This document shows, piece after piece, positions 55,427 through 63,309 of a stretch of 64,000 bases of DNA. The position numbers were made by a program, and so were the translations under genes. The notes beneath the pieces are model-generated. The model saw only the letters and a list, made by a program, of their open reading frames with translations. It ran no database searches and was not told the DNA's origin. Position 1 is the first letter of the stretch. Each line of letters opens with the position of its first letter. The DNA is from Actinoplanes teichomyceticus ATCC 31121 (GTDB lineage: Bacteria > Actinomycetota > Actinomycetes > Mycobacteriales > Micromonosporaceae): positions 4,117,001 to 4,181,000 of the forward strand of contig NZ_CP023865.1 in the NCBI RefSeq assembly GCF_003711105.1, read 5' to 3'.

Positions 55427-56722
55427 TCACAGAGCGAAGAACCGCAACCACAGGTACGGCACCGCCAGCGCCACCGTGATCACGGTGACGATCAGGCCGT
55501 ACCTGGTGAACTGCCAGAAGGTGATCCGGTGGCCGGCGCGGTCGGCGATGCCGAGCACCACCACGTTCGCCGACGCGCCCACCGCGGTCGCGTTGCCGCC
55601 CAGGTCCGCGCCGATCGCCAGGGCCCACCACAGCACCTGCGCCTTGTCGACACCGCCCTCGGCCTGGACCAGCTCGGCGACGATCGGGCTCATCGTGGCC
55701 ACGTACGGGATGTTGTCGACGATCGCCGACAGGCCGGCCGAGGCCCACAGCATCAGCATCGTCGCCGGCCACAGCTGCCCCTGCACCGCGGAGGTGGCCG
55801 CGTGCGCGAGCTGGTCGATCACCCCGGTCTCGACCAGCCCGCCGACCATCACGAACAGTCCGGCGAAGAAGATCAGTGTGGGCCACTCGACCTCCTGTGC
55901 GATCTCGGTCGGGTCGAGCCGGGACAGCGCCAGCAGCAGCAGCCCGCCCAGCAGCGCCACCACCGACGGCTCCAGGTGCAGCACGGTGTGCAGCACGAAC
56001 GCCACCAGCACGGCGGCCAGCACGGCCAGGCTCAGCGCCACCAGGCGCGGGTCACGGATCGCGTCGCGTTCCCGCAGGGCCATCACCCGGGCGGCGCGCT
56101 GCGGGTCGTGGCGGAACGCCGAGCGGAACATGATCCGGCTCAACAGCAGCAGCACCACCAGCACCACCAGCACGAACGGGGCGAGCACCGCGAGGAAGTC
56201 GTTGAACCCTAGGCCGGACCGGCTGGCGATGATGATGTTCGGCGGGTCACCGACCAGGGTGGCCGCCCCGCCGATGTTGGAGGCCAGCACCTCGGCGATC
56301 AGAAACGGCACCGGAGGTACGCCGAGCCGGTCACAGACCAGCAGGGTCACCGGCGCGATCAGCAGGACCGTCGTCACGTTGTCCAGCGCCGCGGAGACGA
56401 CGGCGGTGACGACGATCAGGATCACCATGACCGGGAACGGCCGGCCCCGGGCCTTCTTCGCCGACCAGATCGCCACGTACTCGAACAGGCCGGTCTGTTT
56501 CAGCACACCGACGATCAACATCATCCCCAGCAGCAGGAAGATGACGTTCCAGTCGATGCCGGCCTCTTCGGAGAAGAACGCGTGCTCCGCGTCGGTGGCC
56601 CCGAGCGCCAGCATGATCGACGCCCCGCCGAGCGCCACCGCCACCCGGTTGATCTTCTCGGTCGCGATCAGCACATAGGCGACGGTGAAGACCGCGACCG
56701 CGGTCCAGGCGATGACGCTCAA
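55427..56722 (-). CDS. NhaD/ArsB-type (ion-transporter superfamily) Na+/H+ antiporter or anion permease
   Basis: 431 residues from a TTG start at 56722 with GGGGAA six bases before. Ten to twelve spans of the IT superfamily: AFFSEEAGIDWNVIFLLLGM, DNVTTVLLIAPVTLLVCDRL, EVLASNIGGAATLVGDPPNI (the DPPN signature) and the symmetric second half IGADLGGNATAVGASANVVV. NhaD and ArsB share these motifs; the leader RNA shared with two Na+/H+ antiporters and the K+/Na+ context favour NhaD-like cation exchange. Confidence 0.9.
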   Translation of the reverse strand: MSVIAWTAVAVFTVAYVLIATEKINRVAVALGGASIMLALGATDAEHAFFSEEAGIDWNVIFLLLGMMLIVGVLKQTGLFEYVAIWSAKKARGRPFPVMVILIVVTAVVSAALDNVTTVLLIAPVTLLVCDRLGVPPVPFLIAEVLASNIGGAATLVGDPPNIIIASRSGLGFNDFLAVLAPFVLVVLVVLLLLSRIMFRSAFRHDPQRAARVMALRERDAIRDPRLVALSLAVLAAVLVAFVLHTVLHLEPSVVALLGGLLLLALSRLDPTEIAQEVEWPTLIFFAGLFVMVGGLVETGVIDQLAHAATSAVQGQLWPATMLMLWASAGLSAIVDNIPYVATMSPIVAELVQAEGGVDKAQVLWWALAIGADLGGNATAVGASANVVVLGIADRAGHRITFWQFTRYGLIVTVITVALAVPYLWLRFFAL

Positions 56723-56796
56723 CGATGTTCCCCGGTTTCCTGGTCAGCCTCCATCGATCGCCGACCAGACTTCCCGGCACACCTGCGATCAACCTA
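56723..56796 (-). ncRNA. Antiporter leader RNA, copy 2 (upstream of NhaD/ArsB-type gene)
   Basis: Minus strand: -10 box TAGGTT (56791-56796), 5 nt, then the core CAGGTGT + GCCGGGAAGTCTGGTCGGC (56785 down to 56760). The 19-mer is identical to copies 1 and 3. The alternative pairing differs in sequence: CTGGTC of the core with GACCAG about 20 nt further on. The leader ends at the TTG start after a CCGGGGAA ribosome site. Confidence 0.75.
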
Positions 56797-57033
56797 TCAG
56801 CCGCCGTGCGGCGCTCCCGGCGGCGAGGTCCGGCGCACCCCCGGGCGCGACGGCCCGGGGGGTGCGCCCGGCTGCCGGGATCGGCGCGTCCGGGTCGAGG
56901 CTCGCCGACCTGCCCGGCCGTGGCGTGGCTGCCGGCCGGCTCCGGCGGCCCGGTGAGCGGCCCACTCCCGGCCTCGGTGCGGCCGCCGACCGGACGCCAG
57001 CGGACCGCAACGGGTCTGCCTGGCGCGCTGACC

Positions 57034-57048
57034 AGGACCTTCGGCCCT
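57034..57048. promoter_or_regulatory. DosR/DevR-like box AGGACCTTCGGCCCT
   Basis: Strongly resembles the DosR palindrome seen before mycobacterial hypoxia genes (GGGACTTTCGGCCCT-type). It lies 57 nt upstream of a gene of the Acg family, whose mycobacterial members belong to the DosR regulon. Family and site agree independently. Confidence 0.65.
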
Positions 57049-57104
57049 CAACGGCGAGTGGCGGCGGCGGGGACCGTAGAGGTCAACAGGAGGGGAGAAC
57101 CGCC

Positions 57105-58058
57105 GTGAACTACGACGAATCCGATCTGCGACGCGCGGCTTCGGCCGGGATCCAGGCTCCCTCGATGTACAACAGTCAACCGTGGAGCTTCCGGCTGCGT
57201 GACGGGGCCATCGAGGTGCTCGCCGACCCGCGGCGGCAGTTGAGCGTGGCCGACAGCTGGGGCTGGGCGATGCGTCTGGCCTGCGGCGCCGCGACGTTCA
57301 ACGCCCGTCTCGCGCTGGCCTGGGCCGGCACGCCGGCCGACGTGCGGCTGCTGCCGGACGACGGCGATCCGCAGGTGATCGCCCGGCTGACGCCCGGCGC
57401 GCGCCGGCCACCCACCTACACCGAGCGTGACCTGTACGCGGCGATCGACCGCCGCCACAGCCACCGGGACCCGTTCTGGCCGGACCCGGTGCCGTCGGAC
57501 CTGCGGATCCGGCTGATCGACGCGGCCCACGGCGAGGACGGCTGGCTGGATCTGCTGGTCGGCATGACCGCGCTGCGGGGATTCTCGGAGATCGCGCACA
57601 GCGCCGACCGGGTGCTCCGCCGCAATGAGCGTTACCAGGCCGAACTCATGGCCTGGACGATGACCGAGGACGGTGGCGACCCGGTTCTGGTGGCCGCGGG
57701 CGCGCCCGCCGCCGAACCGGCGGACCTCATCCCGCAACGCGCGTTCGCGCTACGCGGGCGCCCGCCCGGCCGGGTCTACGAGCCGGAGCCGCTGATCGCG
57801 GTCCTCGGCAGCCCCTCGGACCGCCGGCTGGACCAGGTCAAGGCGGGCCAGGCACTGCAGCGTGTGCTGCTGACCGCCACCGACGCCGGCCTGGCCACCT
57901 CGATGATCTCCCAGCCGATCGAGGTGCCGGCGGCACGCGACCAGCTGCGCCGCTCGCTGCGCCGCGCCGGATACCCGCAGATCGCGCTGCGCATCGGTTA
58001 CGCGGCGCCGGGACACCCGGCGGCCCGCCGCGACATCGCCGACGCGCTCGCCGGCTGA
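57105..58058 (+). CDS. Acg-family nitroreductase-like flavoprotein
   Basis: 317 residues from GTG 57105 behind AGGAGGGGAG. Acg/nitroreductase fold: RRAASAGIQAPSMYNSQPWS (the N-terminal FMN region), LRLACGAATFNARLALA-like MRLACGAATFNARLALAWAG, DRRHSHRDPFWPDPVP, and the second-half LQRVLLTATDAGLATSMISQ. Acg proteins probably bind FMN but lack the usual dimer lid; mycobacterial ones are induced in hypoxia. The DosR-like box at 57034-57048 fits that. Stands alone between two antiporter genes. Confidence 0.92.
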   Translation: MNYDESDLRRAASAGIQAPSMYNSQPWSFRLRDGAIEVLADPRRQLSVADSWGWAMRLACGAATFNARLALAWAGTPADVRLLPDDGDPQVIARLTPGARRPPTYTERDLYAAIDRRHSHRDPFWPDPVPSDLRIRLIDAAHGEDGWLDLLVGMTALRGFSEIAHSADRVLRRNERYQAELMAWTMTEDGGDPVLVAAGAPAAEPADLIPQRAFALRGRPPGRVYEPEPLIAVLGSPSDRRLDQVKAGQALQRVLLTATDAGLATSMISQPIEVPAARDQLRRSLRRAGYPQIALRIGYAAPGHPAARRDIADALAG

Positions 58059-58180
58059 CCACGCCGGGCCCCCGGGCCCGGCTCGCGCCACGCCGCCCGG
58101 ACATCCGGCCGGCTCCGGCGCCAGGCCGCCCCGGACGGCCCTGCCGGGTCCGGCTCCGCGGCCGCCGGCGTGGCGGCGCG

Positions 58181-59470
58181 TCACCGCTGGTAGACGTCGG
58201 GGATGTCGTCGCCGTCGTGGTCGGCCTGCTCCTGCGCGCGGATCCGGCGGTAGGCGTGGTTGCGGATCCGCAGCAGCACGCAGGCGAGGGCGGCAGCGGT
58301 CAGCGAGCCGGCCAGGACAGCGATCTTCACCTGATCGTCGCGGTCACTGCCGATGCCGAAGGCCAGCTCCCCGATGAGCAGCGACACGGTGAAACCGATG
58401 CCGGACAGCACCGCCACGCCGACCATGTCGATCCACGCCAGGTCGGCGTCCAGCCGGGCCCGGGTGAAGCGGGCGGTCAGCCACGTCGCGGCGAGGATGC
58501 CGAGCGGTTTGCCGACGACCAGGCCGAGCAGCACCCCGATCGCGACCGGGTCGGACAGCGCGGAGCCGAGCCCGTCCAGGCCGCCGAGGGTGACGCCGGC
58601 CGACATCAGCGCGAAGATCGGGACCGCGACACCGGCCGAGATTGGCCGGAACCGGTGCTCGAAGTGCTCGGCCAGCCCGGAGCTCGGGTGGTGACCGGCC
58701 GGGTGCGCCGGGGTCAGGACCGGCACGGCGAAGCCCAGCAGCACGCCCGCGACCGTGGCGTGCACCCCGGAGGCGTGCACCAGCGCCCACGTGGCGGCGG
58801 CCAGCGGCAGCAGCAGCCACCAGGCGCGTACCCGGCGCTGCACCAGCACGGTGAACACCGCCAGCGGGATCAGCGCGGCGAGCAGGGGCAGCACCGCCAG
58901 GTGCGCGGTGTAGAACACCGCGATGATCATGATGGCGAGCAGGTCGTCGACCACCGCCAGGGTGAGCAGGAAGGTCCGCAGCGCGGTCGGCAGGCTGCGC
59001 CCGACGACCGCGAGCACCGCCAGCGCGAACGCGATGTCGGTCGCCGTCGGGATCGCCCAGCCCTCGGCCGCCCCGCCGGCGTTGACCAGCAGGTAGCAGA
59101 TCGCGGGCACGACCACCCCGCCGGCCGCGGCGGCCACCGGCACCGCGGCGCGCCGCGGGTCGCGCAGGTCACCGGCGACGAACTCGCGTTTGAGTTCGAG
59201 GCCGGCGACGAAGAAGAAGATCGCGAGCAGCCCGTCGGCCGCCCACGTCGCCGCCGTCAGGTCCAGGTGCAGCGCGGACGGCCCGAAACGGAACTCGGTC
59301 AGCTCGTGGTACCGGTCGGACCAGGGCGAGTTCGCCCACACCAGCGCCAGCAGGGCGCCGGCCAGCAGCAGCACGCCACCGACGGTCTCCTTGCGCAGGA
59401 TGTCGGCGATCCGGCGGGCCTCGGCCCAGGAACCGCGGCTGAGCAGGACGGTACGAGAGGTGTCGGGCAC
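58181..59470 (-). CDS. nhaA: NhaA Na+/H+ antiporter
   Basis: 429 residues from GTG 59470 with TGGAGATC upstream; the frame reaching 59530 lacks a site. Twelve spans. NhaA landmarks: [20 protein letters not shown] (helix I), [15 protein letters not shown] (helix II), [20 protein letters not shown] with the TD of the crossing helices, and [15 protein letters not shown] containing the ion-binding Asp pair. Na+(Li+)/H+ exchange at alkaline pH. A long leader (about 155 nt) precedes it, beginning with the shared antiporter core. Confidence 0.96.
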   Translation of the reverse strand: MPDTSRTVLLSRGSWAEARRIADILRKETVGGVLLLAGALLALVWANSPWSDRYHELTEFRFGPSALHLDLTAATWAADGLLAIFFFVAGLELKREFVAGDLRDPRRAAVPVAAAAGGVVVPAICYLLVNAGGAAEGWAIPTATDIAFALAVLAVVGRSLPTALRTFLLTLAVVDDLLAIMIIAVFYTAHLAVLPLLAALIPLAVFTVLVQRRVRAWWLLLPLAAATWALVHASGVHATVAGVLLGFAVPVLTPAHPAGHHPSSGLAEHFEHRFRPISAGVAVPIFALMSAGVTLGGLDGLGSALSDPVAIGVLLGLVVGKPLGILAATWLTARFTRARLDADLAWIDMVGVAVLSGIGFTVSLLIGELAFGIGSDRDDQVKIAVLAGSLTAAALACVLLRIRNHAYRRIRAQEQADHDGDDIPDVYQR

Positions 59471-59638
59471 GTGATCTCCACTTCCGCAGCCGGTCGTGCA
59501 CCGGCCAGACCTCGTCTGCGCCGATCGCACCGCTACCGCGCCGATCGGATGCGTACCGCATCGATCGGCCGTTCTGCTGCGTTGATCGAACTTTTACCGT
59601 GCCGACCAGACTTCCCGGCTCACCCGAGCCTCACCCTA
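59471..59638 (-). ncRNA. Antiporter leader RNA, copy 3 (upstream of nhaA)
   Basis: Minus strand: -10 box TAGGGT (59633-59638, overlapping the stop of the upstream esterase gene), 6 nt, then the core CGGGTGA + GCCGGGAAGTCTGGTCGGC (59626 down to 59601). The core GGTCGGC can pair with GCCGATC (one G-U) in the 5' arm of a bulged 12-bp hairpin (59541-59553 with 59557-59568, loop TAC), so the two structures exclude each other. The leader is about 155 nt, longer than copies 1 and 2. Confidence 0.75.
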
Positions 59639-60484
59639 CCCGGGCCGACGATCTCCCGCCCACCGACCGTGAGCCTCCGGTGTCGCCCGGCCGATCAGTC
59701 CGGCGATCTCGGCGGCCACCGCTTCCATCCCCGCCGCGTTGGGGTGGAACGACGCGCCGAGCCGGGCGAAGTCCCGGATGAACGGGAACACCCACGGCTC
59801 GGCGGAGCCGAGCGCGTGGTCACGGCTCAAGCCCGACACCGCGACCAGCTCGGCGCCGGACCGGTCCGCCGCCATGACGTAGGCGGCCTCCAGCGCGGCC
59901 TGGACGGCACGGAAGGTCGCGATCTCGGCCGGCTCGAACGGGCTGTCCGGGCCGGGCGCCGTCCCCGCCCCGATGACGGTCAGGTAGTCGACCAGCAGGA
60001 TGCGGGCGCGCGGCGCGCGGGCCCGCACCCGCGCGACGATCTCGGCGAGCCCGGCGGCGGTCCGGTCCACGTCCTCGGACGTCGGCACGGCCAGCCCGGC
60101 CGGGAAGTCCGGGGCCATCATCTGCGTGACCGGGCCGTGCGGCGCGATCCGCCGCCAGGCCGCGAACATCATCGAGCCGAGATACCGCAGGTCGTTGCCG
60201 CCGGCGGTGACGGTGACCAGGTCCGCCGTGGCGGGCACGCCGGGCACCTGCGGCGGGAAGTGCGCGCCCAGCAGCGTGACCTGCGGCTGATCCAGGATGG
60301 TCGCGGTGGTCGCGCCGGCGACCGTCAGGTCGGTCAGCTCGGCGTCGAGCATCCGCGCGAGACGGTTCGCGTAGTTGCGGCCGGAGCGCTGGGCGTGCAC
60401 GTCGAGGATCGGATCGATACCGGGGCCCGCCGCGAACGAGCTACCCAGTACCGTGTAGGACAGCCGTGACATCATGCGCGGCAT
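59636..60484 (-). CDS. SGNH/GDSL-type hydrolase
   Basis: 282 residues; ATG 60484 with GGGGTGAG six bases before. SGNH blocks: TVLGSSFAAGPG (block I, Ser of GSS), TVTAGGNDLRYLG (block III, GGND) and ASFHPNAAG (block V, His). ILLVDYLTVIGAGTAPGPDS is typical of actinobacterial lipase/esterase relatives. No signal peptide, so it appears cytoplasmic unlike the esterase at 9102-10202. The nhaA promoter overlaps its stop codon, so read-through into nhaA is possible. Confidence 0.9.
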   Translation of the reverse strand: MPRMMSRLSYTVLGSSFAAGPGIDPILDVHAQRSGRNYANRLARMLDAELTDLTVAGATTATILDQPQVTLLGAHFPPQVPGVPATADLVTVTAGGNDLRYLGSMMFAAWRRIAPHGPVTQMMAPDFPAGLAVPTSEDVDRTAAGLAEIVARVRARAPRARILLVDYLTVIGAGTAPGPDSPFEPAEIATFRAVQAALEAAYVMAADRSGAELVAVSGLSRDHALGSAEPWVFPFIRDFARLGASFHPNAAGMEAVAAEIAGLIGRATPEAHGRWAGDRRPG

Positions 60485-60670
60485 CGTCTCACCCCGCCCG
60501 CCCCGGTGCCGCGCCCACGAACCGCGGCCGGACGGGATGCCGGTACCCGCGCAGTCTACGGCCGCGGCTGTCCCCGGCGGCGCCCGTCCCGGCCGGGGCC
60601 GGGACCCCGCCGGGTCGCCCGCCGCCGTCGCTGTCCAGCGCCCCCGCGTGGGCCCTGCGCCGCAGCACCG

Positions 60671-60740
60671 GGTCAGTGCCACGGCACGGGCTCAGCGCCA
60701 CGGCACGGGGTCAGCATCACAGCGCGGACTCAGCGCCACG
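60671..60740. repeat. Four 19-nt direct repeats upstream of the LPMO promoter
   Basis: Units at 60671, 60690, 60709 and 60728 (last one cut short), consensus G-G/C-TCAGCGCCACGGCACGG. Units 1 and 2 differ by two bases; unit 3 is more diverged. The 19-bp period is close to two helical turns and the array ends about 55 nt before the operator, so it could be an activator array or simple slippage. Confidence 0.75.
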
Positions 60741-60794
60741 TAACATTCTTGATAGACATCAGTTGATATCCGGGCAGTTGGGTGCAATGCTTCC

Positions 60795-60808
60795 TGGGAG
60801 CGCTCCCA
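60795..60808. promoter_or_regulatory. Perfect CebR-type operator TGGGAGCGCTCCCA
   Basis: All 14 bases match the CebR consensus, a cello-oligosaccharide-responsive LacI-family repressor that controls cellulases in Streptomyces and relatives. It ends 31 nt before the LPMO start. Confidence 0.9.
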
Positions 60809-60839
60809 CTCCGTACGCCGAAGAATTGGAGGACGCACC

Positions 60840-61520
60840 GTGCCCCCACACGAGTCCCATCGATCCGTCCGGCAGCCCCGCTCCCTCGCCCGCCAGCCCC
60901 TCCGGGTGTTCGTCGTGCTGCTCGCGACGCTGGCCAGCCTGCTGCCCTTCGCCGGTGCCGCCCAGGCCCACGGCACCATCGTGAACCCGGCGACCCGCGC
61001 CTACCAGTGCTGGAAGACCTGGGGCAGCCAGCACACGAACCCGGCCATGCAGCAGCAGGACCCGATGTGCTGGCAGGCCTTCCAGACCAACCCGGACACC
61101 ATGTGGAACTGGATGAGCGCGCTGCGCGACGGCCTCGGCGCCCAGTTCCAGGCCCGCACCCCGGATGGGCAGCTGTGCAGCAACGGCCTGACCCGTAACG
61201 ACAGCCTGAACCAGCCCGGTGCCTGGAAGACCACCAACGTCAGCCGGAACTTCACCGTCCAGCTGTACGACCAGGCCAGCCACGGCGCGGACTACTTCCG
61301 GGTCTACGTCAGCAAGCAGGGGTTCAACCCGGCCACTCAGCGCCTCGGCTGGGGCAACCTCGACTTCATCACCCAGACCGGCCGGTACGCGCCGGCACAG
61401 AACATCTCGTTCAACATCTCGACCTCGGGATACACCGGGCACCACATCCTGTTCGTCATCTGGCAGGCCTCGCACCTGGACCAGGCCTACATGTGGTGCA
61501 GCGACGTGAATTTCGTGTGA
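60840..61520 (+). CDS. Secreted AA10 lytic polysaccharide monooxygenase
   Basis: 226 residues; GTG 60840 with TTGGAGGA upstream. Signal peptide about 1-43 cut at AQA|HG, leaving the mature N-terminal His (residue 44) of the copper brace. The second brace His is most likely that of QASHGADYFRVYV; the axial Phe lies in the terminal CSDVNF. Single-domain, no CBM. RAYQCWKTWGSQHTNPAMQQ and PDTMWNWMSALRDG fit the cellulose-active AA10 group (as in Streptomyces and Thermobifida enzymes). The CebR operator upstream supports cellulose as target. Confidence 0.95.
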   Translation: MPPHESHRSVRQPRSLARQPLRVFVVLLATLASLLPFAGAAQAHGTIVNPATRAYQCWKTWGSQHTNPAMQQQDPMCWQAFQTNPDTMWNWMSALRDGLGAQFQARTPDGQLCSNGLTRNDSLNQPGAWKTTNVSRNFTVQLYDQASHGADYFRVYVSKQGFNPATQRLGWGNLDFITQTGRYAPAQNISFNISTSGYTGHHILFVIWQASHLDQAYMWCSDVNFV

Positions 61521-61663
61521 TCGGATGACCGGTCGCCGCCACACCGCTCCGGCTCGCGGACATCGACACCAGTCCCGGGCCGGAGCGGCCTGCGGCAAGC
61601 CCGGCCCGCGGCCCGCGGCCGGCCCGGCGAACACACCACAACCGGCGACGAGGTGAAACGATC

Positions 61664-62266
61664 GTGAGCACCCCGGAGAGTTCCGCGCGGTGGTACCGCA
61701 ACCGTTTCGTGTGGGTGGCGGTGGTCCTGCTGGCGGCGGCGGCCGCCGTGCTCGCCCTGCGCGACCCGGCCGGCCCGGCGGCGCCGGCGACCGGCCCGGC
61801 CGCGCCGGCCGACCTGCAGGGGCAGATCACCGCCCGGATGCGCACCGCGCTCGAACAGTCCGACCCCGAGCAGCATCAGCACGCCGGACACCAGGCCCAA
61901 CCGGCGACCGGCGCGGACGCGGCGAGACCGGAGGTGATCTGCGGGGTCCGCGTCTACGGCTATGAGCCGGCCGGCGCCACCGCGCTCACCGAGGTGCGGA
62001 CCGTCTACGGCTTCCACCTCTGCGGCGTCGCCGAGCGCAAGCGCCCCTGGGACGTGGCCGACAAGCTGGCCGGACCGGTGATCCTGGACATGTCCACCGA
62101 CCCGCCCGGCATCCGGGTCGTCGAGGCGACCGCCGAGGTGCGCTTCGTCGACCGGCTGCACCAGATGTTCCCGGACCGGTACGCGCAGCTGGCCATGCGG
62201 GAGGCGCTCACCGAGTCGGAGATGACCGACCTGCGCCGCCGGTACGACTCCGCGGCCCAGGTCTGA
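61664..62266 (+). CDS. Membrane-anchored protein of unknown function
   Basis: 200 residues from GTG 61664 with GAGGTGAAA upstream. One N-terminal span (about 14-33, FVWVAVVLLAAAAAVLALRD), a Pro/Ala linker, a His/Gln patch (PEQHQHAGHQAQP, about 67-80), then a small extracytoplasmic alpha/beta domain with two Cys (VICGVRVYGYEP and YGFHLCGVAERK) that may form a disulphide. No family recognised. It follows the LPMO by 143 nt, without clear linkage. Confidence 0.75.
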   Translation: MSTPESSARWYRNRFVWVAVVLLAAAAAVLALRDPAGPAAPATGPAAPADLQGQITARMRTALEQSDPEQHQHAGHQAQPATGADAARPEVICGVRVYGYEPAGATALTEVRTVYGFHLCGVAERKRPWDVADKLAGPVILDMSTDPPGIRVVEATAEVRFVDRLHQMFPDRYAQLAMREALTESEMTDLRRRYDSAAQV

Positions 62267-62593
62267 CCGCACCGCCCCGGGACATCAGCCGGCCGCCCGG
62301 CGCCGGCGAGCAGCCGACCATGCCGTACCGGGCGCGGGCCGGATCGAAGCGCCGGCGGCCGGATCGAAGCGCCCGCGACCGGGTCGTCGCGGCGGATCAG
62401 CCAGTCGCCGGGGCCGGGACGCGGTGGGGCCAGCGCCGCGCAGGGGCGTGCGGTGGCCGGCCGACGCCCGACCTCGTCGACCGGGATGTCACGGCGGCGC
62501 GCCACCTCGCGGAGAAGTGCCGTCGATGTCATCGTGGCGGTATGCCGGGGCGCGCCGCCGTCCACCGTGGACGGCCGGCAACCGGCCCGGCGG
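62267..62593. other. Intergenic region, nothing recognised
   Basis: 327 nt between convergent genes. A 16-nt direct repeat GCCGGATCGAAGCGCC occurs at 62338-62353 and 62358-62373. A short minus-strand frame at about 62430-62530 begins MTSTALLREVARRRDIPVDE but has no ribosome site and dissolves into low complexity; not called a gene. Confidence 0.4.
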
Positions 62594-63055
62594 TCAGTTG
62601 ACGAAGTCCTGGGTGAACCAGACGCGGCCGTCGCCGCCGCGGGTCACGGCCAGCCCGATCCGCTTGAAGGCCGGGTCGAGCAGGTTGCGGCGGTGGCCGT
62701 CGTTCGGCGGCACCTCGGCCAGCATGAGGTCGGTCAGCCCGTTCGCGGCCTGGAGGATCGAGGCGGCGTTGCCGCTCGCGTTGCCCCGGCCGATGTTCTC
62801 GCCGGCCGCGGTCCAGGAGACCCCGGCCGCGGTGCACCGCTCGCCGAGGCCGGCCTCGCCGGGGCACTGGTGCGACAGGCCGCGACCACCGGCCATCACG
62901 GCGTGGTACGACGCCGTCGACAGCTCGGCGCTGAGGGTGAACGCCGGGACGCCGTTCGCCGCTCGCGCCTGGTTGATGTGGGCGAGCACCCCCAGGGTGA
63001 CGGTGGCCAGCACGAGACGACGGGTCCGGGTGGGCTTGCGGTGGCGTGGGGACAC
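62594..63055 (-). CDS. Secreted CAP-superfamily (SCP/PR1-like) protein
   Basis: 153 residues from GTG 63055 (TTGAGGA just upstream; a TTG start 12 nt earlier is possible). Signal peptide about 1-32. CAP fold: AHINQARAANGVPAFTLSAE, ASYHAVMAGGRGLSHQCPGE (cavity His), GENIGRGN (the CAP glutamate), and PNDGHRRNLLDPAFKRIGLA with the second His, then VWFTQDFVN. All four cavity residues look intact. Such bacterial proteins are extracellular with uncertain activity. No neighbour suggests a role. Confidence 0.93.
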   Translation of the reverse strand: MSPRHRKPTRTRRLVLATVTLGVLAHINQARAANGVPAFTLSAELSTASYHAVMAGGRGLSHQCPGEAGLGERCTAAGVSWTAAGENIGRGNASGNAASILQAANGLTDLMLAEVPPNDGHRRNLLDPAFKRIGLAVTRGGDGRVWFTQDFVN

Positions 63056-63262
63056 GGCGGTCCTCAACGATCGGCAGGGCGCCGGTCACGGCGCACGGCC
63101 GACTCTGCGGGACCGCCGCCCCGGCGGCAAGTCGCTGAGCAACATCTAATGATCGGCTCATCGGCGGCAACGATCGGCCGCTGCCACCGGGTCCGAGCCG
63201 CCCCGCCGGGCGCGCGGCCGCGCACCGGTCCGACCACAGGCATTGACGATTCTCAGTGTTTG

Positions 63263-63276
63263 TGACAACGATGTCA
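63263..63276. promoter_or_regulatory. TGACAACGATGTCA palindrome before the GH92 gene
   Basis: Imperfect palindrome (TGACA-N4-TGTCA) 34 nt upstream of the GH92 start, downstream of TTGACG (63243-63248). Symmetry and position suit a repressor operator; the binder is unknown and it is not of the CebR type. Confidence 0.5.
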
Positions 63277-63309
63277 GGACCGTGTTCCGCTGTCGACCCG
63301 GAGGTACCC

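Larger units (their letters stand above)
56723..57104. other. Divergent control region: antiporter leader copy 2 and DosR-like box
   Basis: 382 nt between the NhaD-type and Acg-type genes. Left part: leader RNA of the NhaD-type gene with its -10 box (to 56796). Right part: DosR-like box (57034-57048) and the AGGAGG ribosome site of the nitroreductase gene. Between 56800 and 57030 I see nothing definite. Confidence 0.65.
60485..60839. promoter_or_regulatory. Divergent control region of the SGNH hydrolase and the LPMO gene
   Basis: 355 nt without a gene. Holds four 19-nt tandem repeats (60671-60740), AT-rich promoter sequence (60741-60785) and a perfect CebR-type operator (60795-60808) before the LPMO start. 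Confidence 0.7.

Noticed and set aside
62430..62530. Small minus-strand gene starting MTSTALLREVARRR
   Set aside because: No ribosome site or -10 box, and the frame turns into Pro/Arg low complexity; no family recognised.
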